Source: Actinomycetes bacterium (GTDB lineage: Bacteria > Actinomycetota > Actinomycetes > Actinomycetales > Microbacteriaceae). Taken from it: a stretch of 35,721 bases of DNA. The stretch covers positions 1-35,721 of the forward strand of contig JAEWJX010000051.1 of NCBI GenBank assembly GCA_023386365.1. The letters are read 5' to 3'. The notes beneath the pieces are model-generated. The model had not been told where the DNA came from and searched no databases. It saw only the letters and a list, made by a program, of their open reading frames with translations. Numbering within the stretch: the first letter of the stretch is position 1; every line of letters starts with the position of its first letter. This document shows positions 24,319 to 32,385 of the stretch, piece after piece. The translations under genes were made by a program, and so were the position numbers.

Positions 24319-24927
24319 ATGAGCGGTGCAGACATCGAACCGAAGCGGCGCGGCAGCTACGCGAAAGGTCAGGCCAAGCGTCAAGAGATCGTCGACGCCG
24401 CCCTCGTCGTGTTCGGACGCAGCGGATGGAACAGCGGCTCCATGCGCGAGATCGCCAAACGCGTGGGGCTCACCCCGGCGGGACTGCTGCACCACTTCAA
24501 GAACAAGGAAGAACTGTTCACCGAGGTGCTCCGCCAACGCGACCAGAAGGTGCAGGCGGCGGCCGGCAACGTCACCGAGCTGCACCTCATCGACCAGGTG
24601 CGCAACGTGGTCGCCTACAACCAGACCACCCGGGGACTCACCTCGCTCTACACGGTCGTCTCCGCCGAGGCGACCGACATCGACCACCCCGCCCACGCCG
24701 ACTTCGCGCGTCGGTACGCCGAACGTGCTGCATCCACCACCGAGGTACTCGCCGACGCCCAACGCGACGGCCTCATCCGCGACGACATCGACCCCGCCCA
24801 CGCGGCCCGCATCATCGCCGCCGTGATGGACGGACTCCAGGTGCAGTGGCTCCTCGACGAGCGGGTCGACATGTCGGCCGCCTTCGACGACTTCGTGCGC
24901 GGGTACCTGCGGCCGTCGACGCCGTAG
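24319..24927 (+). CDS. TetR/AcrR-family transcriptional regulator
   Basis: A 202-residue regulator. The N-terminal helix-turn-helix is clear: RQEIVDAALVVFGRSGWN, then SMREIAKRVGLTPAGLLHHFKNKEELF (about 40-66). The C-terminal ligand domain includes the conserved VSAEATDIDHPAHADFARRY, seen in TetR proteins of the type that sit beside glycosidase genes. It is divergent from the ABC-glucosidase operon and probably represses it in the absence of the sugar, via the 24268-24293 inverted repeat. The ATG at 24319 follows TAGATT by 7 nt, so the message is likely leaderless; the open frame further upstream is not coding-like. Confidence 0.92.
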   Translation: MSGADIEPKRRGSYAKGQAKRQEIVDAALVVFGRSGWNSGSMREIAKRVGLTPAGLLHHFKNKEELFTEVLRQRDQKVQAAAGNVTELHLIDQVRNVVAYNQTTRGLTSLYTVVSAEATDIDHPAHADFARRYAERAASTTEVLADAQRDGLIRDDIDPAHAARIIAAVMDGLQVQWLLDERVDMSAAFDDFVRGYLRPSTP

Positions 24928-24969
24928 CCGCCCCCGAACTGGTTGCGCCGTCCACGGGCCGGCGTCCAT

Positions 24970-24975
24970 TACGTT
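24970..24975 (+). promoter_or_regulatory. -10 element TACGTT, leaderless start
   Basis: TACGTT ends 6 nt before the GTG at 24982. Confidence 0.4.
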
Positions 24976-24981
24976 TGAGGC

Positions 24982-25365
24982 GTGGGCCGCGCTGAGAAGA
25001 AGAGGGTGAGAGACCTCGTCTCCACTCTCGCCTGGAGCGTGCCCGAGATGAACCCGCGCGCGGGCACCCTGCCCCCGAACGCCGACGGGCTGGAGGACAG
25101 TGCCGAGTTCGACGTGCTGCCCGGCATCCGTGCGGTGCTGTTCCCGCACGGTGACGAGTGGCGGGCCCTGATCGTGCAGCTCGGCGCCGACGGCCAGGTG
25201 CAGATGATGGAGCACGGCATCCGTGCCCTCAGCGACGAAGAGGCGCCCCGCTGGTCGATGCTCGTGTTCCACGACATCCTCGCGTCGGTGGTGGCGCAGG
25301 CTCCCGCCTCGCCCCTGCCGCAGGAGCGACTCACCAAGGTCGACGGGCTGATCGACCGGGTCTGA
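24982..25365 (+). CDS. conserved-looking hypothetical protein (127 aa)
   Basis: I do not recognise this soluble 127-residue protein. It starts MGRAEKKRVRDLVSTLAW and continues FPHGDEWRALIVQLGADGQVQMMEHG, a beta-rich centre, followed by a helical C-terminus ending KVDGLIDRV. No membrane segment, cysteine cluster or enzyme motif is visible. Codon use is typical of the genome. Two bases separate its stop from the DUF488 gene, so the two are co-transcribed. Confidence 0.8.
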   Translation: MGRAEKKRVRDLVSTLAWSVPEMNPRAGTLPPNADGLEDSAEFDVLPGIRAVLFPHGDEWRALIVQLGADGQVQMMEHGIRALSDEEAPRWSMLVFHDILASVVAQAPASPLPQERLTKVDGLIDRV

Positions 25366-25367
25366 TC

Positions 25368-25727
25368 GTGGGCGAGCTGCTGCTGAAGCGCATCTACGAA
25401 CCCGCCGACGCGGGCGACGGCTTCCGTGCACTCGTCGACCGGCTGTGGCCGCGCGGCGTCTCGAAGGAACGCGCCGAACTCGACGCCTGGTGGAAGGACC
25501 TCGCACCGAGCCCCGACCTGCGCACCGCCTGGCACCACGACCCCAGCCGTTTCGACGAGTTCGCGCAGCAGTACCGTGCCGAACTCGCCGAACGCACGTT
25601 CGTGGAGGAGGCGCTCACCGTGATCCGCGCCCACGACCGCGTGACGCTGCTGTTCGCCGCCCACGACCTGCAGGTCAACCACGTCGTGGTGCTGCGCGAG
25701 GTGCTGGAGGCGCGGCTCACACCGTGA
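25368..25727 (+). CDS. DUF488-family protein
   Basis: A 119-residue DUF488 protein. The signature is intact: LLLKRIYEPADAGDGFRALVDRLWPRG at the N-terminus, then WWKDLAPSPDLRTAWHHDPSRF and the C-terminal VTLLFAAHD. The biochemical role of the family is unknown. The GTG start at 25368 is two bases past the previous stop, giving coupling. Its last 11 bp overlap the 3' end of the convergent permease gene. Confidence 0.9.
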   Translation: MGELLLKRIYEPADAGDGFRALVDRLWPRGVSKERAELDAWWKDLAPSPDLRTAWHHDPSRFDEFAQQYRAELAERTFVEEALTVIRAHDRVTLLFAAHDLQVNHVVVLREVLEARLTP

Positions 25728-26871
25728 ACGCGAGCGCCACCGTGGCGAGCACCACGGTCAGCGGCGCGGCGACCAGCCCGAGCAGCAGGTAGCGGCGCCA
25801 CGGCAACTGAACGTCGAGCGCCTTCAGGCGGTCGTGCCACAGCAGCACCGCCAGCGACGCCCACGGGGTCACCAGCGCGCCCGCGTTCACCCCGATGAGC
25901 AGCGCCGCGATCCGGGCGGGGGAGTCGGCGAGCGGCTCCAGCGCCAGATACGCGGGAAGGTTGTTGATGGCGTTCGCGCCGAGGGCGCCGGATGCCGACA
26001 TCCGCAGCAGGGCGGCCGGCGAATCGCCGGTACCCGTCACGCCCCCGAGCAGCTCGGTGAGCCCGAGCGCGTGCCCGGCACCCACCACCAGGAACAGGCC
26101 GCTGGCGAACAGCAGCAGACCCCACGGGACCAGCCCCCAGCGCAGGCCGCCGCGATCCCGCACCGCGAACGCCACCACCAGCACGACCGCCGCGACCGTC
26201 GCCGGGATCCACACCGGGATGCCGCTCACCAGCAGCGGGATCAGCACCGCCACCACGGCGGCGGACACCCAGAACAGCACCGTGTCGTGCGGTTCGTCGG
26301 CCGCGACCGGTTCGTAGCGGGTGCCGATCGTGCGGCGGAACACCAGCGCGATGATCAGGCACGGCACCACGATCGCCACGATCGACGGCGCCACCATGAG
26401 AGCCGCGAACCGCCCCGGGTCGGAGAAGCCGAGCGCGTGCTCGGCGAGCAGGTTGGTGAGGTTCGACACCGGCAGCAGCAGGGATGCGGTGTTCGCCAGC
26501 CACACCGTCGTCAGCGCGAACGGCAGCGGCGGGTAGCCGTGGTGCCGCGCCAGCAGCACCACCACCGGGGTGAGCAGCACCGCGGTCGTGTCGAGCGACA
26601 GGAAGATCGTCGACGCGACGGCGAGCAGCACCACCAGCATCCACAGCACCCAACCGTGGCCGCGCGCCAGTCGCGCCAACCGTTCGGCGACCATCGCGAA
26701 CAGGCCGGCCCGATCCGCCAGTTCGGCCACCACGGTCACCGCGACCGCGAACAGCAGGAGCGGCCACACCCGCTCGGCGATGCCCACCGCATCCGCCCAC
26801 GGCAGCACACCGAAGGCGACGGCCGCGCCTCCCACCAGCAGCAGGCCGAGGCCGACGATCGCGAGACGCAC
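25717..26871 (-). CDS. SLC13/ArsB-NhaD superfamily permease
   Basis: A 384-residue transporter of the ion transporter superfamily with 10-12 TM segments. Two inverted-repeat halves are suggested by the helical-hairpin motifs LANTASLLLPVSNLTNL (about 129-145) and GALGANAINNLPAYLAL (about 300-316), which form the substrate site in this fold. The substrate could be arsenite, a dicarboxylate or another anion; no ars genes are nearby, so I do not call it ArsB. The GTG at 26871 lies 6 nt after TACGCT. It is divergent from a GNAT gene with 39 bp between them, and overlaps the DUF488 gene end by 11 bp. Confidence 0.85.
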   Translation of the reverse strand: MRLAIVGLGLLLVGGAAVAFGVLPWADAVGIAERVWPLLLFAVAVTVVAELADRAGLFAMVAERLARLARGHGWVLWMLVVLLAVASTIFLSLDTTAVLLTPVVVLLARHHGYPPLPFALTTVWLANTASLLLPVSNLTNLLAEHALGFSDPGRFAALMVAPSIVAIVVPCLIIALVFRRTIGTRYEPVAADEPHDTVLFWVSAAVVAVLIPLLVSGIPVWIPATVAAVVLVVAFAVRDRGGLRWGLVPWGLLLFASGLFLVVGAGHALGLTELLGGVTGTGDSPAALLRMSASGALGANAINNLPAYLALEPLADSPARIAALLIGVNAGALVTPWASLAVLLWHDRLKALDVQLPWRRYLLLGLVAAPLTVVLATVALAFTV

Positions 26872-26877
26872 CGCACG

Positions 26878-26883
26878 AGCGTA
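26878..26883 (-). promoter_or_regulatory. -10 element TACGCT, leaderless start of permease
   Basis: TACGCT on the minus strand ends 6 nt before the GTG at 26871. Confidence 0.45.
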
Positions 26884-26910
26884 GCCCCGCCACGGGCCAG
26901 AATGGATGCG

Positions 26911-27381
26911 ATGAGCGCACCCGAGATCACCCGCGGCGATCTGGCCGACCCCCGCATCCTGAAACTCCTCGAAGACCACCTGGCGGACATGCACGCCGAG
27001 TCGCCGCCGGAGAGCGTGCACGCGCTCGACGTGTCGGGGCTGCAGCATGCGGCGGTGACGTTCTGGGTGGTGTCGGACGGCGACGAGGTGCTCGGGTGCG
27101 TCGCGCTCAAAGAACTCGACCCCGGTCATGGCGAACTCAAGTCGATGCGCACCGACGCCGCCGCCCGCGGTCGCGGACTGGGGCGCCTGCTGCTGGAGTT
27201 CGTGCTCGCCGAGGCTGCTGCCCGCGGGTACACCCGCATCAGCCTCGAGACCGGATCGCAGGACTTCTTCCAGCCGGCGCGCACCCTCTACGCGCGGTAC
27301 GGCTTCACCGAGACCGGCCCCTTCGCCGACTACCGCCTCGACCCGCTGAGCGTCTTCATGACGCGGGAGTTCACCGCCTGA
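26911..27381 (+). CDS. GNAT-family N-acetyltransferase
   Basis: A 156-residue acetyltransferase. The acetyl-CoA pyrophosphate loop is RTDAAARGRGLGRLLLEFVL (about 83-102), preceded by the beta strand GCVALKELDPGHGELKSM and followed by GYTRISLETGSQDFFQPARTLYARYGF, as in ElaA/YjgM-like small GNATs. The substrate is unknown. The ATG at 26911 fits family N-termini (MSAPEITRGDL); another ATG lies at 26902, and neither has an SD site. The last codons form part of the first copy of a 24-bp direct repeat. Confidence 0.87.
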   Translation: MSAPEITRGDLADPRILKLLEDHLADMHAESPPESVHALDVSGLQHAAVTFWVVSDGDEVLGCVALKELDPGHGELKSMRTDAAARGRGLGRLLLEFVLAEAAARGYTRISLETGSQDFFQPARTLYARYGFTETGPFADYRLDPLSVFMTREFTA

Positions 27382-27577
27382 CCCGATCTCACCCGGCTAC
27401 GGCGTCCGACTCCGCACATCCCAAATCAAGGAGTTCTTCTCCCAAATCAAGGAGTTCGGCCTTTCGTCGGTCGCGTTCAGCCACTCCGGCCAACACCAGC
27501 CACAGCAACTCCTTGATTCGAGGGGCGGGCTCCTTGATTTGAGAAGCCCCCGCCCGCCTGACCCGATCTCACCCGGC
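27374..27577. repeat. 180-bp repeat element with direct and inverted AAATCAAGGAG motifs
   Basis: A 24-bp sequence (CCGCCTGACCC...ACCCGGC) occurs at 27374-27397, spanning the GNAT stop codon, and again at 27554-27577, exactly 180 bp on. Between them, an 18-bp unit containing AAATCAAGGAGTT occurs twice in direct orientation (27419-27436 and 27440-27457, 21-bp period). It occurs twice inverted and partly matched near 27507-27518 and 27530-27546. The inside is more AT-rich than the flanks. No gene is seen in 27382-27651. It looks like a small repeat or miniature element, or a long-hairpin transcript end, rather than coding DNA. Confidence 0.7.
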
Positions 27578-27651
27578 ATAGGGGATGCGCGGCGCCCGCC
27601 GTAGGCGCAGAATCGTCCCGACGGCGCCCCGCCGATGACGAGGAGACGACG

Positions 27652-28047
27652 ATGGACTTCTTCACCTGGACCTTCAGCTGGCTGTGGCTCGTATTCGAGA
27701 TCTTCCTGTGGGCCGCCACCGTGATGATCCTGATCATGGTCATCATCGACCTGTTCAAGGACCACTCGCTCGCCGGCGGGTACAAGGCGCTGTGGTTGAT
27801 CTTCCTGCTGTTCGTGCCGCTGCTGGCGACACTGATCTACATCATCGCCCGCGGCAAGGGCATGAATGAGCGCTGGTCGGCCCGCCGCGGCGTCGTCGCG
27901 GAAGACGACGGCTGGAAGCCGGCGGCCTCCAGTTCGCCCGCCGACGACATCGCCCAGGCGAAGGCGTTGCTGGATGCGGGCAGCATCAGCCAGGGTGAAT
28001 ACGACGCCCTGAAGTCGAAGGCGCTCGGAAAGCAGTACTTCGGCTAG
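27652..28047 (+). CDS. PLDc_N/SHOCT-domain small membrane protein
   Basis: A 131-residue protein. Two TM segments (about 8-32 and 45-66) form a PLDc_N-like module, with the pattern DLFKDHSLAGGYKALWLIFLLFVPLLATLIYII. A linker leads to a C-terminal SHOCT motif, DIAQAKALLDAGSISQGEYDALKSKAL (about 101-127). SHOCT is a short oligomerisation module; the role of these proteins is not defined, though they often lie near stress genes. GAGGAGACGACG precedes the ATG. It stands alone between the repeat element and the helicase-like gene. Confidence 0.88.
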   Translation: MDFFTWTFSWLWLVFEIFLWAATVMILIMVIIDLFKDHSLAGGYKALWLIFLLFVPLLATLIYIIARGKGMNERWSARRGVVAEDDGWKPAASSSPADDIAQAKALLDAGSISQGEYDALKSKALGKQYFG

Positions 28048-28115
28048 CAGGCAGAAGGGAGTGACCGGTCCGTGACTACGGGGTTTCGCTCCCGGGTTCG
28101 CGGGTCGCGTCCACA

Positions 28116-28121
28116 TATCGT
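28116..28121 (+). promoter_or_regulatory. -10 element TATCGT, leaderless start of helicase-like gene
   Basis: TATCGT ends 6 nt before the GTG at 28128. Confidence 0.4.
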
Positions 28122-28127
28122 GGCCGT

Positions 28128-31100
28128 GTGTGGCCTGCCAATCGACGGGATGAAGAGACCGGTGAGATTCCGGTGACCCCGAACGCGTCCGAGCCTCCGG
28201 CGACCGCGCCGCTGCTCACCCCCGCCCCCGCAGCGCGGGACGTCGCCGACCCGGCGCGAGACGAGTGGCGGCAGGAGTTGGCCGAACTCGGCGGACCGTC
28301 ACCGCTGCTCCACTTCGTCGACGAGCCGGCGACACGGATCGAACTCTCCACCACGCATCCGGGTGGCCTCGCGCGGTTCATCACCGGCAAGAGCACCCTG
28401 CTCTCGCAGCTGATCCGCGACGACCTGGCGCTGCGGTCGGCCCGAACCGCCGCGGAACGCATCACCACGAAGAGCCTCGAACTCTCCACCACCCGCGGCA
28501 TCGACGCGGTGCACCTCGGCATCGGGGTGGTGCGGTGGACCCACGACCACGTCGACTACTGCGCGCCGCTGCTGCTGCGCCCCCTCGCCATCCGCCGCCA
28601 CGGGCGCGACTTCGAGCTGCGCCTGCGCGGTTCCGCCGTGCTCAACCCGGCGCTCGCGCGCGCCCTCGAGAAGCAGTACGGCATCTCGCTCGACGCCGCC
28701 AGCTTCGTCGCGCTCTCCGACGACGACGGCACCTTCAAGCCGAACGCCGTCATCGACCAGCTGCGCCGCCTCACCGGGCACCTCGGCGAGATCGCCGTGC
28801 AGCCGCGTCTCGTGGTCTCCACCTTCGAGGAGGTGGCGCAGGCGCTCGTCGCCGACGCCGTGCACCTCGAGCACCCGGTGCTCGACGCGCTCGCCGGCAA
28901 CGCCACCGCCAAGTGGACGCTGGAGGAGGGGTACCAGGCGGTCGAGCCGATCGACCCCGACCGGCGCGAACCCTCCACCGACGTGCTGCTGCTGGATGCC
29001 GACGCCGAGCAGGAGCACATCGTCGCCCAGATCGCGGCCGGCAACTCGCTGGTGGTGCGCACCATGCCCGGCACGGGCGCCACCCAGACGATCGTCAACG
29101 CGCTCGGCATGCTGGTCGGGCAGAACAAGCGGGTGCTGGTGGTCAGCCCCCGCCGCGCCAGCCTGCGCGGGATCGCCCAGCGGCTCGGCGACGTCGGGCT
29201 CGCCGGTGTCGCGGTCGCTCCGTCGACCCTGCGCCGCGACGTGGTGCGGGGCATCGGCCGCGCCGAGAAAGCCACCCAGCCGCAGCTGGCGGAAGTCGAC
29301 GAAGCACTCGTGCGTCTGCGCAGCGTGCTCATCGACTACCGCGAAGCCCTGTCGCGCCCCGACGACACCCTCTGGGTGTCGGTGTTCGACTGCGTGGCCG
29401 AACTGTCGCGCCTCGCCCTGCTTCCGCATCCGCCGTCGACCACGGCACGCCTCAGCCCCACCGCGGTCGCCCGCCTCGCCGGCGACCGGGCCCGCGCCGC
29501 GACCACCATGGTCGAGGCGGCGCGCCTCGGGGAGTTCCGCTACGGCCCCGGCGACTCGCCCTGGTACGGCGCCCAGTTCGCCACCGGCGACGACGCGCTC
29601 CGCGCGCACAACCTCGCGAAGAAGCTGCACAACGAAACCCTCCCGCGCCTGCTGGTGCGTGCGGGCGATGTGATCGGCTCCACCCGGATGCGCCCGTTCG
29701 GTTCCGTTGCCGAGCTCGGCGTCTACCTGCGGCTGCTCACCGACCTGCGCGACACCCTCGACAAGTTCGAGCCGGCCGTGTTCGACCGCTCCCTCTCGGA
29801 GCTGATCGTCGCCACCGCGCCGCGCCGCGAGACCCCCGAGATGTCGGGAGCCAACCGCCGCCGCCTCAAGAAGCTCGCCAAGGAGTACGTGCGCCCCGGC
29901 ATGCACGTCGGCGACCTGCACGAAGCCCTCACCGCCATCCAGCAGCAGCGCATCCTGTGGCAGCGTTACGTCGCCACCGGTGTCACCCCGGAGGTGCCCA
30001 CCGGCATCTCCGACGTGCAGGTGGCCTGGCAGCAGGTGACCGCCGACCTCGCCGAACTCGACGGGCCGCTCGGCCGCACCACCCGTGAGACGCAGCTCGC
30101 CGCGCTGCCCCTGCACCAGCTGTCCGAACTGTTGGAGCAGCTGGCCGTCGACTCCGACGCCCTGCACAACCTGCAGGAGCGCAGCGCCCTCATGCAGGAG
30201 CTGCGCGACCTCGACCTCGACGACCTGATCACCGACCTCGCCGCACGCCACGTGCCCGAAGAGCAGGTGGCCGCCGAACTGGAGCTCGCCTGGTGGCGCA
30301 GCGCCCTCGACGGCCTGCTCGCCGCCGACCGCGCCCTCCTCGGTGCGAAGACGGATGTGCTGCAGCGTCTCGAAGCCGACTTCCGTCTCGTCGACGAAGC
30401 CCACACGCAGGGCAGCTCCGGGCTCCTCAGCTGGCAGCTGGCGGAGAACTGGCGCATCGGAATCATCGACTGGCCCGAGGAGGCGGCAGCCCTCAAGCAG
30501 CTGATCGTCGCCGACGGGCTCACCTCGGAGTCGCTGCAGCGTCTCGCGCCGCACCTGTCACGCACCGTCGCGCCCGTCTGGCTCGCCTCGCCGTACGAGG
30601 TGGAGCAGGTGAGCGACACCATGTCGATCGACACGGTGATCCTCGTCGACGCGGGCGCGAGCACTGTGGCCGAAAACGTGGGCGCCATCCGCCGCGCGAA
30701 GCAGGTGATCGCCTTCGGCGACCCGGTGACGCAGACCCCCGCGCCGTTCCGCATCGGACTGGATGTGGGCGACGACGCGCCCGTCGCCGTCGCCTACCCG
30801 TCGGCCCACGCGCTGCCCGTGCGTGCCCCGGCACCCGAGGTCGCGGACGAGCCGGCCGACGAGCAGCTCGAACTCGACCTGCCGGTCGACGCCGACGGCG
30901 AGACGACCGACACCGACGAGGCGCCCGAAGCGCCCCGCCCCGACGCGGCCGCCCGCACGCCCGAACCCGCCGCGCCCGCCGAACCGGAACACGACACCGC
31001 CGCCGCCGACCTGCACGGCCGGTCCGCGTTCGCCCGCCTCGCATCCGTGCTGCCCACGCTCGCACTCACCCGCAGCTACCGGGCGGGCGGCGAGGACCTC

Positions 31101-32072
31101 GCCGAACTGGTGAACCGCCGCTTCTACGGCGGCCGCATCGACGCGCTCCCGTGGGCGGGGTCGTTCCTCGGCCACGGCAGCCTGTCGCTCGACTACATCG
31201 AGAACGGCACCGGCCTGCCCGACTCCGTCACCGGCGCCGTCGAATCGGTGGACGCCGAAGTGGCGCGTGTCGTCGAACTGGTGGTCGAGCACGCCGTCAC
31301 CCGGCCGCGCGAATCGCTGATGGTGGTCAGCGCATCCGACAAGCACGCCGTGCGCGTGATGAACGCCGTGCTCGCCAAGATGTCGACCCACCCGGAGTTG
31401 AGCGAGTTCGTGCTCGGCGAGCGGGCCGAACCGTTCGCGGTGCTGCCCGTGGAGCGCGCCGTCGCCCAGAGCCGCGACCGGGTCGTGTTCTCCCTCGGCT
31501 ACGGACGCACCCCGCACGGGCGCGTGCTCAGCGACTTCGGACCCCTCGGTCGACCCGGCGGTGAGCGTCTGCTCGCCGTCGCCATGACCCGCGCCCGCCG
31601 CTCACTCGTGATCGTCACCTGCGTGCAACCGCAGGACCTCGACGCCGACCGCATGAAGCACGGCGCGGTCGCCCTCGCGGAACTGCTCGGCGAGATCGCG
31701 TCGCGTCGCGCCGAACCGCCGCTGCCCGACGATTCCGACCCGATGCTCGTCGACCTGTCGCGGCGCCTCGAAGCCCGCGGCATGCGGGTGGCTCTCGGCC
31801 ACCGCGGCAAGCTGGGGCTCGTCGCCGCCAACGGCGGCATGTGCGTCGTCGTCGACACGGACGCCGTGTTCGCCGGCCGCAGCCTGCGGGAGGCTCTGCG
31901 CCTCCGCCCCGAGGTGCTGCGTCGACTCGGCTGGCACTACGCCCGCGTGCACGCGTTCGAACTGTTCGCCGACCCGGACGCGGTCGCCGACCGGATCGCC
32001 CGCACCGCAGGCCTCGCCGGCGGGCCGATCACGGAAGAGATCGCCGTCATTGCACAGCACCCCGCCGGCTGA
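28128..32072 (+). CDS. DUF4011-type SF1 helicase/nuclease homologue with degenerate active sites
   Basis: A 1,314-residue intact frame. The N-terminal DUF4011-like region starts WRQELAELGGPSPLLHF, then GGLARFITG. The Walker A loop reads PGTGATQTIVN (314-324), with Ala318 (codon GCC, 29079-29081) where GTGK[ST] should have Lys. Walker B reads VILVDAGAST (838-846), with Ala842 where DEAS has Glu. An acidic/Pro linker (about 905-990) follows, then the second RecA domain: RSYRAGGEDLAELVNRRFYGGR, FSLGYGRTPHGRVLSDFGPL, and motif VI TRARR (1154-1158), which is kept. The C-terminal region (about 1205-1295) aligns by layout with the REase-like domain of this family but lacks its acidic residues. Probably a non-catalytic scaffold, regulator or decoy; this is inference. 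Confidence 0.75.
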   Translation: MWPANRRDEETGEIPVTPNASEPPATAPLLTPAPAARDVADPARDEWRQELAELGGPSPLLHFVDEPATRIELSTTHPGGLARFITGKSTLLSQLIRDDLALRSARTAAERITTKSLELSTTRGIDAVHLGIGVVRWTHDHVDYCAPLLLRPLAIRRHGRDFELRLRGSAVLNPALARALEKQYGISLDAASFVALSDDDGTFKPNAVIDQLRRLTGHLGEIAVQPRLVVSTFEEVAQALVADAVHLEHPVLDALAGNATAKWTLEEGYQAVEPIDPDRREPSTDVLLLDADAEQEHIVAQIAAGNSLVVRTMPGTGATQTIVNALGMLVGQNKRVLVVSPRRASLRGIAQRLGDVGLAGVAVAPSTLRRDVVRGIGRAEKATQPQLAEVDEALVRLRSVLIDYREALSRPDDTLWVSVFDCVAELSRLALLPHPPSTTARLSPTAVARLAGDRARAATTMVEAARLGEFRYGPGDSPWYGAQFATGDDALRAHNLAKKLHNETLPRLLVRAGDVIGSTRMRPFGSVAELGVYLRLLTDLRDTLDKFEPAVFDRSLSELIVATAPRRETPEMSGANRRRLKKLAKEYVRPGMHVGDLHEALTAIQQQRILWQRYVATGVTPEVPTGISDVQVAWQQVTADLAELDGPLGRTTRETQLAALPLHQLSELLEQLAVDSDALHNLQERSALMQELRDLDLDDLITDLAARHVPEEQVAAELELAWWRSALDGLLAADRALLGAKTDVLQRLEADFRLVDEAHTQGSSGLLSWQLAENWRIGIIDWPEEAAALKQLIVADGLTSESLQRLAPHLSRTVAPVWLASPYEVEQVSDTMSIDTVILVDAGASTVAENVGAIRRAKQVIAFGDPVTQTPAPFRIGLDVGDDAPVAVAYPSAHALPVRAPAPEVADEPADEQLELDLPVDADGETTDTDEAPEAPRPDAAARTPEPAAPAEPEHDTAAADLHGRSAFARLASVLPTLALTRSYRAGGEDLAELVNRRFYGGRIDALPWAGSFLGHGSLSLDYIENGTGLPDSVTGAVESVDAEVARVVELVVEHAVTRPRESLMVVSASDKHAVRVMNAVLAKMSTHPELSEFVLGERAEPFAVLPVERAVAQSRDRVVFSLGYGRTPHGRVLSDFGPLGRPGGERLLAVAMTRARRSLVIVTCVQPQDLDADRMKHGAVALAELLGEIASRRAEPPLPDDSDPMLVDLSRRLEARGMRVALGHRGKLGLVAANGGMCVVVDTDAVFAGRSLREALRLRPEVLRRLGWHYARVHAFELFADPDAVADRIARTAGLAGGPITEEIAVIAQHPAG

Positions 32073-32261
32073 CGACGACCAGCACCCCCAACCGCGACCC
32101 CGCCGGAGGCGCCGGGTCACGACCGAGCCTCCGCCCGGAAGCGACCCCACCCCCGCGCCAGAGCCCCCGCGCCACGGCAACACCGACAACGACGAACGGA
32201 TGCGGCGAGAGAAGCCGCCGCACTATTGAGGAAGGCCCGCCGGAGGCGGTCGTGCTGTCGG

Positions 32262-32373
32262 CGGGTTTCGATACGCCGCGCTGCGCCCGGTCGCCGAGAC
32301 GGCGACCGGCGCGAGCCGCGCGAAGGCCAGAAATGGCCTTCGCCGTTGAGCGGCTCGCGCTACTCAACCAGCG
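32262..32373. repeat. REP-like extragenic palindrome cluster
   Basis: Ends GGTTTCGATACGC (left) and GCTACTCAACC (right) resemble a repeat common between genes of Microbacteriaceae. Inside are three perfect hairpins: 32287-32295/32301-32309 (9 bp), 32320-32329/32334-32343 (10 bp, GAAA loop), and an outer 9-bp stem 32311-32319/32350-32358 around the latter. It lies between convergent genes and may act in bidirectional termination. The rest of 32073-32385 shows no gene. Confidence 0.65.
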
Positions 32374-32385
32374 GGGGTGGCGTGC

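Noticed and set aside
25717..26871. Naming the permease ArsB
   Set aside because: The ion-transporter fold is clear, but no arsR/arsC/arsA gene or other arsenic-specific sign is nearby.
27419..27457. CRISPR-like repeats (two 18-bp units)
   Set aside because: The spacer is 3 bp, there are only two direct units plus inverted ones, and no cas genes are nearby.
28299..30554. 751-codon open frame opposite the helicase-like gene
   Set aside because: Antisense shadow; Gly/Val/His-rich composition, no ribosome site, no homology-like features.
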